This document shows, piece after piece, positions 21,297-29,477 of a DNA stretch of 39,844 bases. The stretch covers positions 1-39,844 of the forward strand of contig WGMT01000052.1 of NCBI GenBank assembly GCA_016124945.1. The letters run 5' to 3'. Both the position numbers and the translations under genes were made by a program. The stretch comes from a bacterium (GTDB lineage: Bacteria; Chloroflexota; Anaerolineae; Caldilineales; Caldilineaceae). Numbering within the stretch: position 1 is the first letter of the stretch; each line of letters begins with the position of its first letter. The notes below the pieces were generated by a model. That model was not told where the DNA came from, searched no databases, and worked only from the letters and a program-made list of their open reading frames with translations.

Positions 21297-23242
21297 CGGC
21301 GAAAAACCACAAATCGGCCGGAGATAGAACGCGGACTGGGCGGATTGAGCGGATCCAGGCGGATTTTCATGCCGAAAATCCGCCTGGATCCGCTCAATCC
21401 GCGTTCTATTCATCATCCCGTCCTCTCATCATCCTCCTGCTTGCGTATCTCCTGCGCGTCTTCCGCCTCGATCACCAAGAGTTGCGCGGTGACGAAGCAT
21501 TCGGCTACTTTTTCAGCCTGCGCACCTTCGACGACATCGTACAGGCTACGCTGGATCTACGGGAGCCGCATCCGGTGGCCTCGTATTACGTGCAGCATGT
21601 GTGGCTGGATTGGGTGGGGCATAGCGAGTTTGCCCTGCGCTATCTGGGCGTCCTCTTCAGTGTGCTGGCGGTGGCATTGGGCTATCGGTTGGCGCTGCGT
21701 TTGGGCCTGGGGCGTGGCGTGGCCCTGCTGGGCGCTGCGCTGATGGCTGCCAGCCCCTACGCCGTCTGGCACAGCCAGGACGCCCGCATGTACAGCATGA
21801 GCCTTTGCCTCACGCTGGCGTCGTCGTGGTTGATGCTCGAATCACTACAACGTGGGCGTCGCCGCCTCTGGGTTGCCTATTTGCTCGTCACCTGGGCGGC
21901 GCTCTTTACCCACTACTTCGCCATTTTCATCGTCGCTGCGCAGAACGTCTTTGTGCTGGGGCGGGCGCTGCTCACACGGCGCATGGGCATCCCCGTGACG
22001 CAGTGGATCCAATACCAGATTGTGCTCGTCTTCTTTGCGCTGCCCTGGTTTCTCACGGCGCAGCAGACGCTGACCGGCTACGGCGGCAACGGCAGCTCAC
22101 CCGGCTTCCTCGACATGGCGCGTCGCACGCTGGGCGCTTTCACCGTGGGCGAGAGCCTGCCCACCGAGTGGCGTCTGCTTTTTGGGGGGACCGGAGCGAT
22201 CTTGGTCGCCCTGGCGATGGGGTCCCTTTGGCGACAGGGCGCCAACCAACAGCGTACGTTGACCCTGTTGCTGCTCCTCTGGCTCGTCCCGGTATTGACG
22301 ACGTGGATCAGCGCACGATCTCGCCCCATCTTCGACGAACGGTATTTGATCGCAGCGTCGCCTGCCTTCTACTTTCTCGTCGCCGCCGGTCTTGGCGCGC
22401 TGCATCGGCGTTGGCGGATCTTGCCTGCCGCGCTAGGAATAGTCCTTGCCGCGGGGATGCTCCTCTCGCTAGGCAACCACTACTTTGATCCAGCCTACAG
22501 CAAAACCCGAGGCTGGCGGGAACTGGCGGTGGCTTTCGAGCGTTTTTCGTCTGGTCTGCCCGCGGATCAAGTGCGGCTGGCGCAAAACTTCCCCGATCCC
22601 ACGATCTGGTACTACTACGACGGGCCGGTGGCGCACATCGTTCTGCCGCCGCAGCCCAACGACGCCGAGGGCGCGGCGGAGGTCGTCGACGAACTGGTGG
22701 CCGAGGAGGTGCAGCGCGTGATTCTGCCTGTGCAGGCGGCGGACTGGTGGGATGGCAGCGCCATCGCCCCGGCGGCGCTGGCAGGTGAATACGTCCTCGC
22801 CGCGGAGACGCAGATCGGCGTCTGGCCGGTACACGTTTACAGCCGTCCACCCGCGCAACTTTCGCCGCTGGATGTGACCTTCGCCAACGGGCTGGCCGTA
22901 CACGCCGCCGCCGTCACGCCGGATCGCATCCTCAACGGTGGGCTGTTGACCGTCCACCTGCGCTGGGGTGGGCAGACCGAAACGTTGACCGGCAGTGAGA
23001 AAATCTTCCTGCACCTGATCGACGCTTCCGGCCAGATTGTGGCGCAGGCGGATCAATCGTTGGCAATCCCCGCAGGCGATGATCCTGTATCGAGCTATGG
23101 TATACTTCTGCCCGAAACACTCGCCGCTGGGCCGCATTTTCTTGTCTTCGGCCTCTACGATCCGTCGTTGGACGGCGCACCGCGCATCCTCACCGAAGAC
23201 GGGCGCGATAGTGTCGAATTGTTGCGCAGCGGGGGATCGTAA
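21293..23242 (+). CDS. GT39/ArnT-like membrane glycosyltransferase with repeat-encoded N-terminus
   Basis: Encodes 649 aa. The family begins at about residue 44 (IILLLAYLLRVFRLDHQELR) with the catalytic-type GDEAFGYFF pair in the first loop and a WHSQDARMYSMSL segment, as in protein-mannosyltransferase/ArnT-like GT-C enzymes that use polyprenyl-phosphate sugars. About 10 membrane segments follow, then a soluble C-terminal beta-sandwich-like domain (residues about 520-649, HFLVFGLYDPSLDGAPRIL), like the one in the gene at 16426. Residues 2-43 are encoded by a long perfect-looking hairpin element (21309-21411), so the translated N-terminus is either repeat-derived or starts further in. ATG 21293 overlaps the upstream stop. 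The stop TAA lies in a GTAATTCGTAATTC word. Confidence 0.83.
   Translation: MTAKNHKSAGDRTRTGRIERIQADFHAENPPGSAQSAFYSSSRPLIILLLAYLLRVFRLDHQELRGDEAFGYFFSLRTFDDIVQATLDLREPHPVASYYVQHVWLDWVGHSEFALRYLGVLFSVLAVALGYRLALRLGLGRGVALLGAALMAASPYAVWHSQDARMYSMSLCLTLASSWLMLESLQRGRRRLWVAYLLVTWAALFTHYFAIFIVAAQNVFVLGRALLTRRMGIPVTQWIQYQIVLVFFALPWFLTAQQTLTGYGGNGSSPGFLDMARRTLGAFTVGESLPTEWRLLFGGTGAILVALAMGSLWRQGANQQRTLTLLLLLWLVPVLTTWISARSRPIFDERYLIAASPAFYFLVAAGLGALHRRWRILPAALGIVLAAGMLLSLGNHYFDPAYSKTRGWRELAVAFERFSSGLPADQVRLAQNFPDPTIWYYYDGPVAHIVLPPQPNDAEGAAEVVDELVAEEVQRVILPVQAADWWDGSAIAPAALAGEYVLAAETQIGVWPVHVYSRPPAQLSPLDVTFANGLAVHAAAVTPDRILNGGLLTVHLRWGGQTETLTGSEKIFLHLIDASGQIVAQADQSLAIPAGDDPVSSYGILLPETLAAGPHFLVFGLYDPSLDGAPRILTEDGRDSVELLRSGGS
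21309..21411. repeat. Long hairpin element at a gene start (in-frame repeat G)
   Basis: Left arm GGCGGATTGAGCGGATCC plus AGGCGGATTTTC, right arm GAAAATCCGCC plus TGGATCCGCTCAATCCGC, loop of about 5 nt, outer ends GATAGAACGCGGA / CCGCGTTCTATT. The stem is over 40 bp with few mismatches and covers the first 40 codons of the GT39-like gene. Confidence 0.9.
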
Positions 23243-23335
23243 TTCGTAATTCATCTGTCTGCATAATTGCAAACCTGCATCTCTTACACGGCACTTTTGC
23301 CTTTTGCACTTTACCTTTTGGTTTTTTCCTTTACC
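23240..23335. repeat. Word repeats between GT39-like gene and O-antigen-ligase-like gene
   Basis: Starts with TAATTCGTAATTC, which supplies the stop codon of the upstream gene, and continues into GCACTTTTGCCTTTTGCAC, ACTTTACCTTTTGG and TTTTTTCCTTTACC pyrimidine words up to the start at 23336. Confidence 0.75.
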
Positions 23336-24793
23336 ATGTTCACCACTTTCCGCAACTTCCAAAACTTGGCCCTTTCCCCTGATCCACTGGTGCGCCGCAC
23401 GGTGATTGGTCTGCTGCTGGCAGGCGGCGCAATGGGGATTGCGCTGCTGATTGGTGTGGCCGGTCCTGTCCTTGGGCTGGCGCTGGCGATTGCCATTGTT
23501 GGCGGCACCATGATTCTGTTGGACACGCACTGGGGCTTTGTTGCATTGCTGGCGGTCTCTTTTGGGCTGCCCTTTGCCACGCTGCCCATTGACATCGGCT
23601 TCAAACCCTCGCTGTTGGACGTGGCGCTGGGCGCGCTCTTCTTCGTGTGGGTGCTCAAACTCGTCACCGGGCGGGAGCGGAATTTCATCGCGTCGCCGAT
23701 TGGGTTGCTTGTGGGCCTCTTTGTGCTCATGGCCGTCTTCAGCTTTGCCTACGGCCTTACCCACAGCCCGGCCACCAGCTTCCTCGTGCGGCGCTTTGCC
23801 GAGATCCTGTTGGGCATCCTGCTCTTTTTCGTCATTATCAACATCGTGCGCACCCAGTCGGAATTGGAGTGGGTGGCGCGTTGGGTGCTGCTGGCGGGGT
23901 GGGGCTGTGCTGCTGTGGCCGTCACTTTCTACGTGATCCCCGAAGAATGGACGGTGTGGGTGCTGGATCGGCTGGCCCGCTTTGACTACCCTGGTGGTTA
24001 CGGCGCGCTGCGCTACATCGAAGACGACACCGCGGGCATCATGCGCGCCATCGGCACGGCCATCGATCCCAACGTCCTCGGCGGCATGATGATCCTGGCG
24101 GGGGGGGCGGTGGCGCCGCAACTCTTTGCCCGCCGTCCACTCTTCCCGCGCTGGATTTCGTTCCTGATCCTGGCGACGACGGTCCTGGCGCTCTATTTGA
24201 CGTACAGCCGCACGGCGCTCTTTGGGCTGGCGGCGGCCTTTGCGCTGCCTGCTGTGCTCAAGTATCGCAAGTTGATTCCGCTGGCGGTGGTGGCGGGGCT
24301 GTTACTCTTCCTCTTGCCGCAGACACAGGAGTACGTTGCTCGCCTCATGGCCGGCCTCGCCGGCGAGGACCTGGCCACGCAGATGCGCTTCGGCGAGTAC
24401 AAGGACGCGCTGATCCTGATCCAACGCTATCCCGTCTTCGGTGTGGGCTTCACCGGTGTCCCCGACATTGATCTCTACCTGGGCGTGAGCATGCTCTATC
24501 TCATCATCGCGCAGAACATGGGCATTGTCGGCGTTGTCATCTTTGTGGCGGCGATGGTGGGCTTCTTCGTCATGTTGCTGCAGGCGTGGCGGCGCGGTTT
24601 CGCCGTGGAGCGTGAGGCTATCCTCTTGGGCTTTGGCGGTACGGTGGTGGGCGTGCTGGTGAGCGGCATCGGCGATCACTACTGGTTTAACTTGACCTAC
24701 CCCCACATGACAGTGCTATTCTGGCTTTACTTGGGCATGGCCACCGCCACCATCCTAATCGAAGAGGACAACAGCACAACCAATGGAACTTGA
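23336..24793 (+). CDS. O-antigen ligase (Wzy_C) family membrane protein
   Basis: Encodes 485 aa from ATG 23336, with about 11 membrane segments. The large loop and the following YLTYSRTALFGLAAAFALP helix, plus YPVFGVGFTGVPDIDLYLG and LIIAQNMGIVGVVIFVAAM, match the Wzy_C signature of O-antigen ligases and polymerases (transfer or polymerisation of undecaprenyl-linked glycan outside the membrane). A longer frame from TTG 23267 exists, but its extra 23 residues are encoded by the TTTTGCCTTTTGC repeat and I discount them. No ribosome site is visible before ATG 23336; the start directly follows a pyrimidine-rich arm. Overlaps the STAS gene by 11 nt. Confidence 0.82.
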   Translation: MFTTFRNFQNLALSPDPLVRRTVIGLLLAGGAMGIALLIGVAGPVLGLALAIAIVGGTMILLDTHWGFVALLAVSFGLPFATLPIDIGFKPSLLDVALGALFFVWVLKLVTGRERNFIASPIGLLVGLFVLMAVFSFAYGLTHSPATSFLVRRFAEILLGILLFFVIINIVRTQSELEWVARWVLLAGWGCAAVAVTFYVIPEEWTVWVLDRLARFDYPGGYGALRYIEDDTAGIMRAIGTAIDPNVLGGMMILAGGAVAPQLFARRPLFPRWISFLILATTVLALYLTYSRTALFGLAAAFALPAVLKYRKLIPLAVVAGLLLFLLPQTQEYVARLMAGLAGEDLATQMRFGEYKDALILIQRYPVFGVGFTGVPDIDLYLGVSMLYLIIAQNMGIVGVVIFVAAMVGFFVMLLQAWRRGFAVEREAILLGFGGTVVGVLVSGIGDHYWFNLTYPHMTVLFWLYLGMATATILIEEDNSTTNGT

Positions 24794-25148
24794 AACCCAG
24801 TCCATCGGGCAAGTAAACGTGGTGACCGTCCGTGGTGACGTGATGGTGACCGATGTGCCGTCGTTAGAAGCGGTATTACAGCGTTACACCACTGTTGGGC
24901 GTTATCATTGTCTTATCGATCTGCGCGAGTGTACCTACCTGGGCAGCTCGGGCATGTCTCTCTTGATTAGCTTTGCCAACAGTTGCCGTCGCTGGCGGCT
25001 GGGTGATGTCCTCTTGATTGGGCCACAGCCGAGTGTACGCAGCCTGCTTGAATTGGCAGGGCTGATCAGCGAAGAACGATCCTTTTTTCGGCTAATCGAC
25101 AACGTGGAAGATGGACTGGCCTATTTTGAGGCTTTCTCGGCACAGTGA
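24783..25148 (+). CDS. STAS-domain anti-sigma-factor antagonist-like protein
   Basis: Encodes 121 aa, a single STAS domain. Motif LIDLRECTYLGSSGMSLLIS (residues about 43-62) holds the conserved Asp and the serine that is phosphorylated in SpoIIAA/RsbV-like proteins. In the family, kinase/phosphatase partners control sigma factors or other targets through this serine. No partner kinase is in the window. Its start lies inside the end of the O-antigen-ligase-like gene, so it is co-expressed with the polysaccharide operon and may regulate its output (inference). Confidence 0.88.
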   Translation: MELETQSIGQVNVVTVRGDVMVTDVPSLEAVLQRYTTVGRYHCLIDLRECTYLGSSGMSLLISFANSCRRWRLGDVLLIGPQPSVRSLLELAGLISEERSFFRLIDNVEDGLAYFEAFSAQ

Positions 25149-25164
25149 GACAGCCGGAAGTGAT

Positions 25165-25371
25165 CCACAAAGAAACACGAACGCAGAGAAGAGATCCACA
25201 GATTACATGGATTAAAAGGATTCCGAGGAAGATTTGAACCGCAAAGGCGCAAAGATCGCAAAGAAAAAACGCAAAGGAAGCGGTAAGGTTTTTTCTGCAC
25301 TTTGCGTTCCTTTGCGCCTTTGCGGTAAATCGTCTGAACCCTATAAATCCGCGTAATCTGCGGACGAAATT
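25165..25371. repeat. Nested inverted word-repeat, GCAAAGGCGCAAAG family
   Basis: Outer arms: CCACAGATTACATGGATT near 25196 and AAATCCGCGTAATCTGCGG near 25345. Inner arms: AACCGCAAAGGCGCAAAG near 25236 and CTTTGCGCCTTTGCGGT near 25309-25326. The inner arms are complementary and make a strong hairpin. It fills most of the 270-bp gap between the STAS gene and lipA; nothing else is seen there. Confidence 0.85.
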
Positions 25372-25418
25372 CTGAAAAGATTGTTTGCAGTCGGTAGTTC
25401 CAAGAGAAAGATTGGAAG

Positions 25419-26408
25419 ATGACCGAAACGATAGCATCATCTCAGCAAGAGAATCATGTAGAGCGGAATGAATTCGGTGTGATCCGGCTTGAGCCGATCC
25501 CGGTGACGCCCCCCGCCGATGGTGACAGCGGCCTTACACGCGGACGCCGTCCTGAGTGGCTGCGGGTCAAGTCGCCCGATAGCGCCAAATACCGCGAGTT
25601 GAAGGGTCTTTTCCGCGGCAAGCAGTTGCACACCGTCTGCGAAGAGGCCATGTGCCCCAACATCGGCGAGTGCTGGGGACGTGGCACCGCCACCTTCCTC
25701 TTGATGGGGGACACCTGTACACGCAGTTGCGGCTTCTGCAAAATCAACACAGGACGTCCCAGCGCGCTGGATCCTGAAGAACCGCGCAAGGTGGGCGAGA
25801 GTGTGCAGTCGATGAACCTGCAACACGCCGTGCTCACATCGGTCAACCGCGACGAGCAAAAGGACGGCGGCGCCTGGGTCTTTGCCGAGAGCCTGCATTG
25901 GATCCGCAAACTGCAACCGGGCTGCACCGTGGAAGTGCTGATCCCCGACTTCAAGGGTGATTGGGCGGCGTTGCAGACGGTCATGGACGCCCGGCCCGAG
26001 ATCCTCAACCACAACACCGAGACGGTGCCGCGCCTTTACAAGACGGTGCGCCCACAGGCCAAGTATATGCGCTCCATGGAGCTACTGAAGCGCGCCAAAG
26101 AGATGGACGCCCTGTCGCTGACCAAGTCGGGCATCATGCTCGGCCTGGGCGAAACCTGGGACGAGATCCTGCACGTCATGGACGACCTACGCGCCCACGA
26201 CGTCGACATCATGACCATGGGCCAATACCTCCAGCCCAGCCGCTTCCATCTGCCCATCGTGGCCTACTACACCCCCGAACAGTTTGAGATCCTCAAAGAA
26301 GAAGGGCTGTCACGCGGCTTCAAGTGGGTGGAGAGCGGTCCCCTCGTGCGCAGCAGCTACCATGCCGATGGACAGGCGCATCTGAGTCCGCGGAGAGATT
26401 TAAAGTGA
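25419..26408 (+). CDS. lipA: Lipoyl synthase LipA
   Basis: Radical-SAM enzyme of 329 aa that inserts two sulfurs into protein-bound octanoyl groups. Two cluster motifs are intact: the auxiliary cluster CEEAMCPNIGEC (C-x4-C-x5-C, residues about 72-83) and the radical-SAM CTRSCGFC (C-x3-C-x2-C, residues about 98-105). The C-terminal serine ligand motif RSSYHAD is present. EWLRVKSP and SRFHLPI...YYTPEQF are also typical. Length fits the family. ATG 25419 has a weak GGAAG just upstream. No lipB is adjacent. The stop TGA begins the following CTGGTGATTAGTGATTGG word array. Confidence 0.97.
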   Translation: MTETIASSQQENHVERNEFGVIRLEPIPVTPPADGDSGLTRGRRPEWLRVKSPDSAKYRELKGLFRGKQLHTVCEEAMCPNIGECWGRGTATFLLMGDTCTRSCGFCKINTGRPSALDPEEPRKVGESVQSMNLQHAVLTSVNRDEQKDGGAWVFAESLHWIRKLQPGCTVEVLIPDFKGDWAALQTVMDARPEILNHNTETVPRLYKTVRPQAKYMRSMELLKRAKEMDALSLTKSGIMLGLGETWDEILHVMDDLRAHDVDIMTMGQYLQPSRFHLPIVAYYTPEQFEILKEEGLSRGFKWVESGPLVRSSYHADGQAHLSPRRDLK

Positions 26409-26493
26409 CTGGTGATTAGTGATTGGTGATTGGGGGGAGACATCATTTCTGCCCCCAATCCCCGATCACCAATCACTAATCACTAATCACCAC
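26406..26493. repeat. Inverted word-repeat after lipA, terminator-like
   Basis: Left arm GGTGATTAGTGATTGGTGAT (26411-26436), right arm CCCCCAATCCCCGATCACC plus AATCACTAATCACC (26451-26493). The arms are complementary, giving a stem of 25 bp or more, with the lipA stop codon at its base. Likely forms an RNA hairpin ending the lipA transcript. Confidence 0.85.
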
Positions 26494-26590
26494 CTCTTCG
26501 GGAACATAACCCCCTGTGCGTTCGTCTCAGGGAAAGGATAGCCGGTTCCCCGCTGGCTGTTTTTTCATCCCATCCACACAGGAGGTTCCC

Positions 26591-27853
26591 ATGCTGCGTT
26601 TGCCTCGATGGATTGCTGTTGTCCTTATTGTTTTGCTCCTTGCCGGTTGTGCGCCGACACTGTTGAGCCCCATTGAATCGATGGGCGCACCAACGCCTCG
26701 GCCAACCCGTGTACGCACCAAACCCACGCCGATTCCTCTGACAGATGCCGCCGCACAACTTGCCCAGGCCAACAACGCTTTCGGCTTCGACTTGCTGGGT
26801 AAACTGCACACGGAAACCCCGGAAGAAAATCTCTTCTTCTCGCCATTGAGCCTGGCGTTGGCCTTGCAGATGATCTACAACGGCGCGTCCGCGGACATTC
26901 AAGACGAAGCCGCCGCCGTCCTGCACCTGCCGTCGACGGCGGTGGATGATCTCAACGAAGCCAACCGTGTGCTGCAGGGCAACCTGCGCGGCGCGGAGGA
27001 AATCGAATTGCTCATCGCCAACTCGATCTGGCTGAACAGTCTCCTGGGTGCCGGCCTGTTCGAGGACTTCGCCGAGCGCATGGATCATGGCTACGACGCC
27101 GAAGTCGCCGAGTTGGATTTCTCGGATCCGGAAACGGTCAACACCATCAACGGCTGGATTGACGAACAAACCAAAGGCGAAATCACCAAGGTTTTGCAAG
27201 ACACACCAGCCGATATGGCACTCTATTTGATCAACGCCATCTACTTCAAAGGCGATTGGCAGGAGCAGTTTGACCCTGCACGAACTACTGAAGAACCCTT
27301 CACGCTGGCAGATGGCACACAGAAGAATTTCCCTTTGATGTACCAAAGCAACTCTTTCCCTTACTACCAAGGCGAAAACTTTGCGCTCGCCGCCCTGCCC
27401 TACGGTGAAGAGGGACGGATGCAAATGGTGGTGTTGCTGCCCAACGAAGGCACATCCCTCGAATCCCTGTTGGCCGAACTCAATTCAGAAACATGGCAAC
27501 AGTGGGTCGCCGGCATGAATCGAGAACAACTCTTTGTGGCGCTGCCTCGTTTTGGTGCAGAGTACACGAATGAGCAAATGCTAAAGACGTTGGAGGCTTT
27601 GGGGTTGCCCACCAACGGGTATACCGGAGTTTCGGCGAGTACAGGCGGCATTAGCCAAGTGATCCACAAGGCAATCGTAAAGGTCAACGAAGAAGGGACA
27701 GTTGCCGCCGCAGTATCAGTCGGCGCGATGCCTTCATCCGCGCCGCCTAGCTTCATCGTCAACCGTCCGTTCTTCCTCACCATCCAGGACAGCGAAACCG
27801 GCGCGATCCTGTTTATGGGGGCGATTTACGAGCCGCAGCCGTTGGAAGAATAA
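26591..27853 (+). CDS. Lipoprotein serpin (serine protease inhibitor)
   Basis: Encodes 420 aa. ATG 26591 follows a strong AGGAGG. N-terminal IAVVLIVLLLAGC is a lipoprotein signal with a lipobox, so the mature protein is probably anchored outside the membrane. The serpin fold is complete: NLFFSPLSLALALQMIYNGA, the NAIYFKGDWQEQF region, the hinge VNEEGTVAAAVS and the C-terminal NRPFFLTIQDSETGAILFMG. The reactive loop reads VGAMPSSAPPSF; aligning to the conserved PP after the cut site places Ser-Ser at P1-P1', one residue shorter than in alpha-1-antitrypsin. Serpins trap serine (or cysteine) proteases by suicide cleavage. Stand-alone gene; likely protects the cell surface from proteases (inference). 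Confidence 0.92.
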   Translation: MLRLPRWIAVVLIVLLLAGCAPTLLSPIESMGAPTPRPTRVRTKPTPIPLTDAAAQLAQANNAFGFDLLGKLHTETPEENLFFSPLSLALALQMIYNGASADIQDEAAAVLHLPSTAVDDLNEANRVLQGNLRGAEEIELLIANSIWLNSLLGAGLFEDFAERMDHGYDAEVAELDFSDPETVNTINGWIDEQTKGEITKVLQDTPADMALYLINAIYFKGDWQEQFDPARTTEEPFTLADGTQKNFPLMYQSNSFPYYQGENFALAALPYGEEGRMQMVVLLPNEGTSLESLLAELNSETWQQWVAGMNREQLFVALPRFGAEYTNEQMLKTLEALGLPTNGYTGVSASTGGISQVIHKAIVKVNEEGTVAAAVSVGAMPSSAPPSFIVNRPFFLTIQDSETGAILFMGAIYEPQPLEE

Positions 27854-27884
27854 AGAAGAGATCGCCCAATCTCCTCTTCACCAA

Positions 27885-27917
27885 TCAAAAAACGCAGGAG
27901 GTGAAAACCTCCTGCGT
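27885..27917 (-). terminator. Intrinsic terminator of upp
   Basis: 11-bp perfect stem (ACGCAGGAGGT / ACCTCCTGCGT) with a 4-nt loop. Read on the minus strand it is followed by a run of six T, matching the end of the upp transcript. Confidence 0.88.
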
Positions 27918-27957
27918 CCCCTAACTGCTAACTGCTAGCCGCTAACTGCTCTCTCTA
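27918..27957. repeat. CTAACTGC word array at the 3' end of upp
   Basis: Words CTAACTGCTAACTGC and TAGCCGCTAACTGC; on the minus strand this is AGCAGTTAGCGG, the same family as the left arms of repeats A and F. It begins 3 nt after the upp stop. Confidence 0.8.
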
Positions 27958-28617
27958 CTCCCGCATCGTCCCAAACTGCCGATCCCCTGCATCCCCCAGG
28001 CCGGGCCAGATGAAGCCGGGGGGGAAGCCCGCCGGGGCGTCGGCTTCGGTGGTGAGTCGTTCGTCCACCGCGGCCACGTGGACGACCACGTCGGGGTGTT
28101 TGCGGTGGAGCGTAGCGATCCCCTCGGGCGCAGCCAGCAACCCCACAAACTTGATATTGGTGACACCGCGTTCTTTTAAGATGTCCACGGCGGCGATGGC
28201 CGAACCGCCGGTGGCCAGCATTGGGTCGAGCACAAAACAGTGGTGGCTGGAGAGATCGGCCGGCATTTTGTTGTAATAGATCACCGGCTGCAATGTCTCT
28301 TCGTCACGGTAAAAGCCCAAATGCCAGACCTCGGCCTGGGGCAGCAGATCAAGCATGCCGTCGACCATGCCCAACCCGGCGCGTAGGATGGGGACCAACC
28401 CAATGCGGGCGTCCATTTTTGAGCCCTGTGTGACGGTCAACGGCGTCTGCACCGAGACCATCTGCAAAGGCAGGTTCTGTGTGGCCTCGTAGGCCAGGAT
28501 CATTGCCAACTCATCCACAATCGAGCGGAAGCGCCGGAAGTCGGTGGTGTGGTCGCGCAACTGAGTAAGTTTGTGCAGGACCAGAGGGTGCATCGACGGG
28601 TAAAGATTTTGCGACAT
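27955..28617 (-). CDS. upp: Uracil phosphoribosyltransferase
   Basis: Encodes 220 aa, the usual family length. Converts uracil plus PRPP to UMP in pyrimidine salvage. The PRPP-binding loop is VLDPMLATGGSA (residues about 129-140). RIGLVPILRAGLGMVDG and the uracil-binding C-terminal GFPPGFIWPGLGDAGDR are both intact. A GGGGA sequence precedes ATG 28617. It lies 39 nt downstream of the zinc-finger gene on the same strand and is probably co-transcribed. Ends with its own terminator. Confidence 0.96.
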   Translation of the reverse strand: MSQNLYPSMHPLVLHKLTQLRDHTTDFRRFRSIVDELAMILAYEATQNLPLQMVSVQTPLTVTQGSKMDARIGLVPILRAGLGMVDGMLDLLPQAEVWHLGFYRDEETLQPVIYYNKMPADLSSHHCFVLDPMLATGGSAIAAVDILKERGVTNIKFVGLLAAPEGIATLHRKHPDVVVHVAAVDERLTTEADAPAGFPPGFIWPGLGDAGDRQFGTMRE

Positions 28618-28656
28618 GGTGCGTCCCCGCGCGGGTGGATGTGGATGCTGAGATGA

Positions 28657-29049
28657 TTACCAGCGATCGACTGGGCGGCGCTGCCGGTTACGGCGATTAA
28701 CCGCTTCTACCTCGCGCTGACATTTCATGCACATCGTGGCGTCGGGCTTCGCTTCAAGCCGATCAGGTTCGATGGGGGTGTTGCAGCGTTCGCAGATGCC
28801 GTACTGTCCTTTTTCGAGGGAGCGTAGCGCGTGCGTAATGTCCTGCACACGGCGGTCAAGCACGGCCATCAATGCCGCCGACTTTTCACGCTCAAAGAAG
28901 ACCGGATCGCCTTCATCCGGCTCAATATCCACTTCTTGCTGCATGTTCTCGTTGAGATGGGCGAGTTCGTCTTCGAGCCTTTTCAGTTCTTCTTCCAGTC
29001 GTCCTCGTTCTCGTTCAATCACTTTTTCATCGGCTGTACTTTTTGTCAT
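28657..29049 (-). CDS. TraR/DksA-type C4 zinc-finger protein
   Basis: Encodes 130 aa. N-terminal coiled-coil (residues about 5-45, RERGRLEEELKRLEDELAHL), then a four-cysteine zinc finger, CERCNTP ... CMKCQ (residues about 85-110). Family members insert their coiled coil into the RNA polymerase secondary channel and modulate transcription; the acidic tip residues of true DksA cannot be judged here. Start ATG 29049 with GAGAGG about 9 nt upstream. First gene of a two-gene unit with upp. Confidence 0.88.
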   Translation of the reverse strand: MTKSTADEKVIERERGRLEEELKRLEDELAHLNENMQQEVDIEPDEGDPVFFEREKSAALMAVLDRRVQDITHALRSLEKGQYGICERCNTPIEPDRLEAKPDATMCMKCQREVEAVNRRNRQRRPVDRW

Positions 29050-29477
29050 TCGGAATATCCTCTCTGCCTGTATTCAAATAACTTTTCAGCCAGATTCCTC
29101 TGGTACTTCTTCTTAACACACTTTTTCCCACAAAAATCTACATTGTTTGGCCCATCCCGGAAGAGGTGTAATCCCAGGTGTAAGCTCCTTAGGGCTGTAG
29201 GGTAGGGGAAGTTATATCAGCTTTTGCAATTACAGTCAAAACGGATTCGTGCTTACATTTTAGCACCTTAGCGCATGTGCGTACCGGACGGTGATTATCC
29301 GGTTGACACAGGAACAATACAGTGGGAATTCTCACAATATTTAGGGTGAAATCCGATATATTTCAGGTTTGTTATGCAAAATCAGTGGAGGTTTCTGTGG
29401 ATCCTGTTGTACTGGTATAATATGCTCTTAGCACAGTAGTTCGTATCCAAATTAGCACCGAGCGATTGGACAGGCCG
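29050..29477. promoter_or_regulatory. Divergent intergenic region upstream of the zinc-finger gene and ruvB
   Basis: About 430 bp, AT-richer than the genes. It holds an extended -10 (TGG-TATAAT at 29413-29421) facing ruvB, and a TTGACA at 29304-29309 without a good -10. No tRNA, riboswitch or ORF is convincing. A small hairpin (CCGGA ... TCCGG) lies near 29286-29303. Confidence 0.55.
29413..29421 (+). promoter_or_regulatory. Extended -10 promoter for ruvB
   Basis: TGGTATAAT fits an extended -10 element; no good -35 is found 17 nt upstream, as is allowed for extended -10 promoters. It lies 57 nt before the chosen ruvB start. Confidence 0.6.

Noticed and set aside
23267..23335. Hydrophobic N-terminal extension of the O-antigen-ligase-like protein
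   Set aside because: It starts from TTG and is encoded by a TTTTGCCTTTTGC repeat found elsewhere outside genes.
29286..29309. TTGACA as a -35 of a second promoter upstream of ruvB
   Set aside because: At 17 bp spacing the downstream hexamer is GAATTC, which does not resemble a -10.
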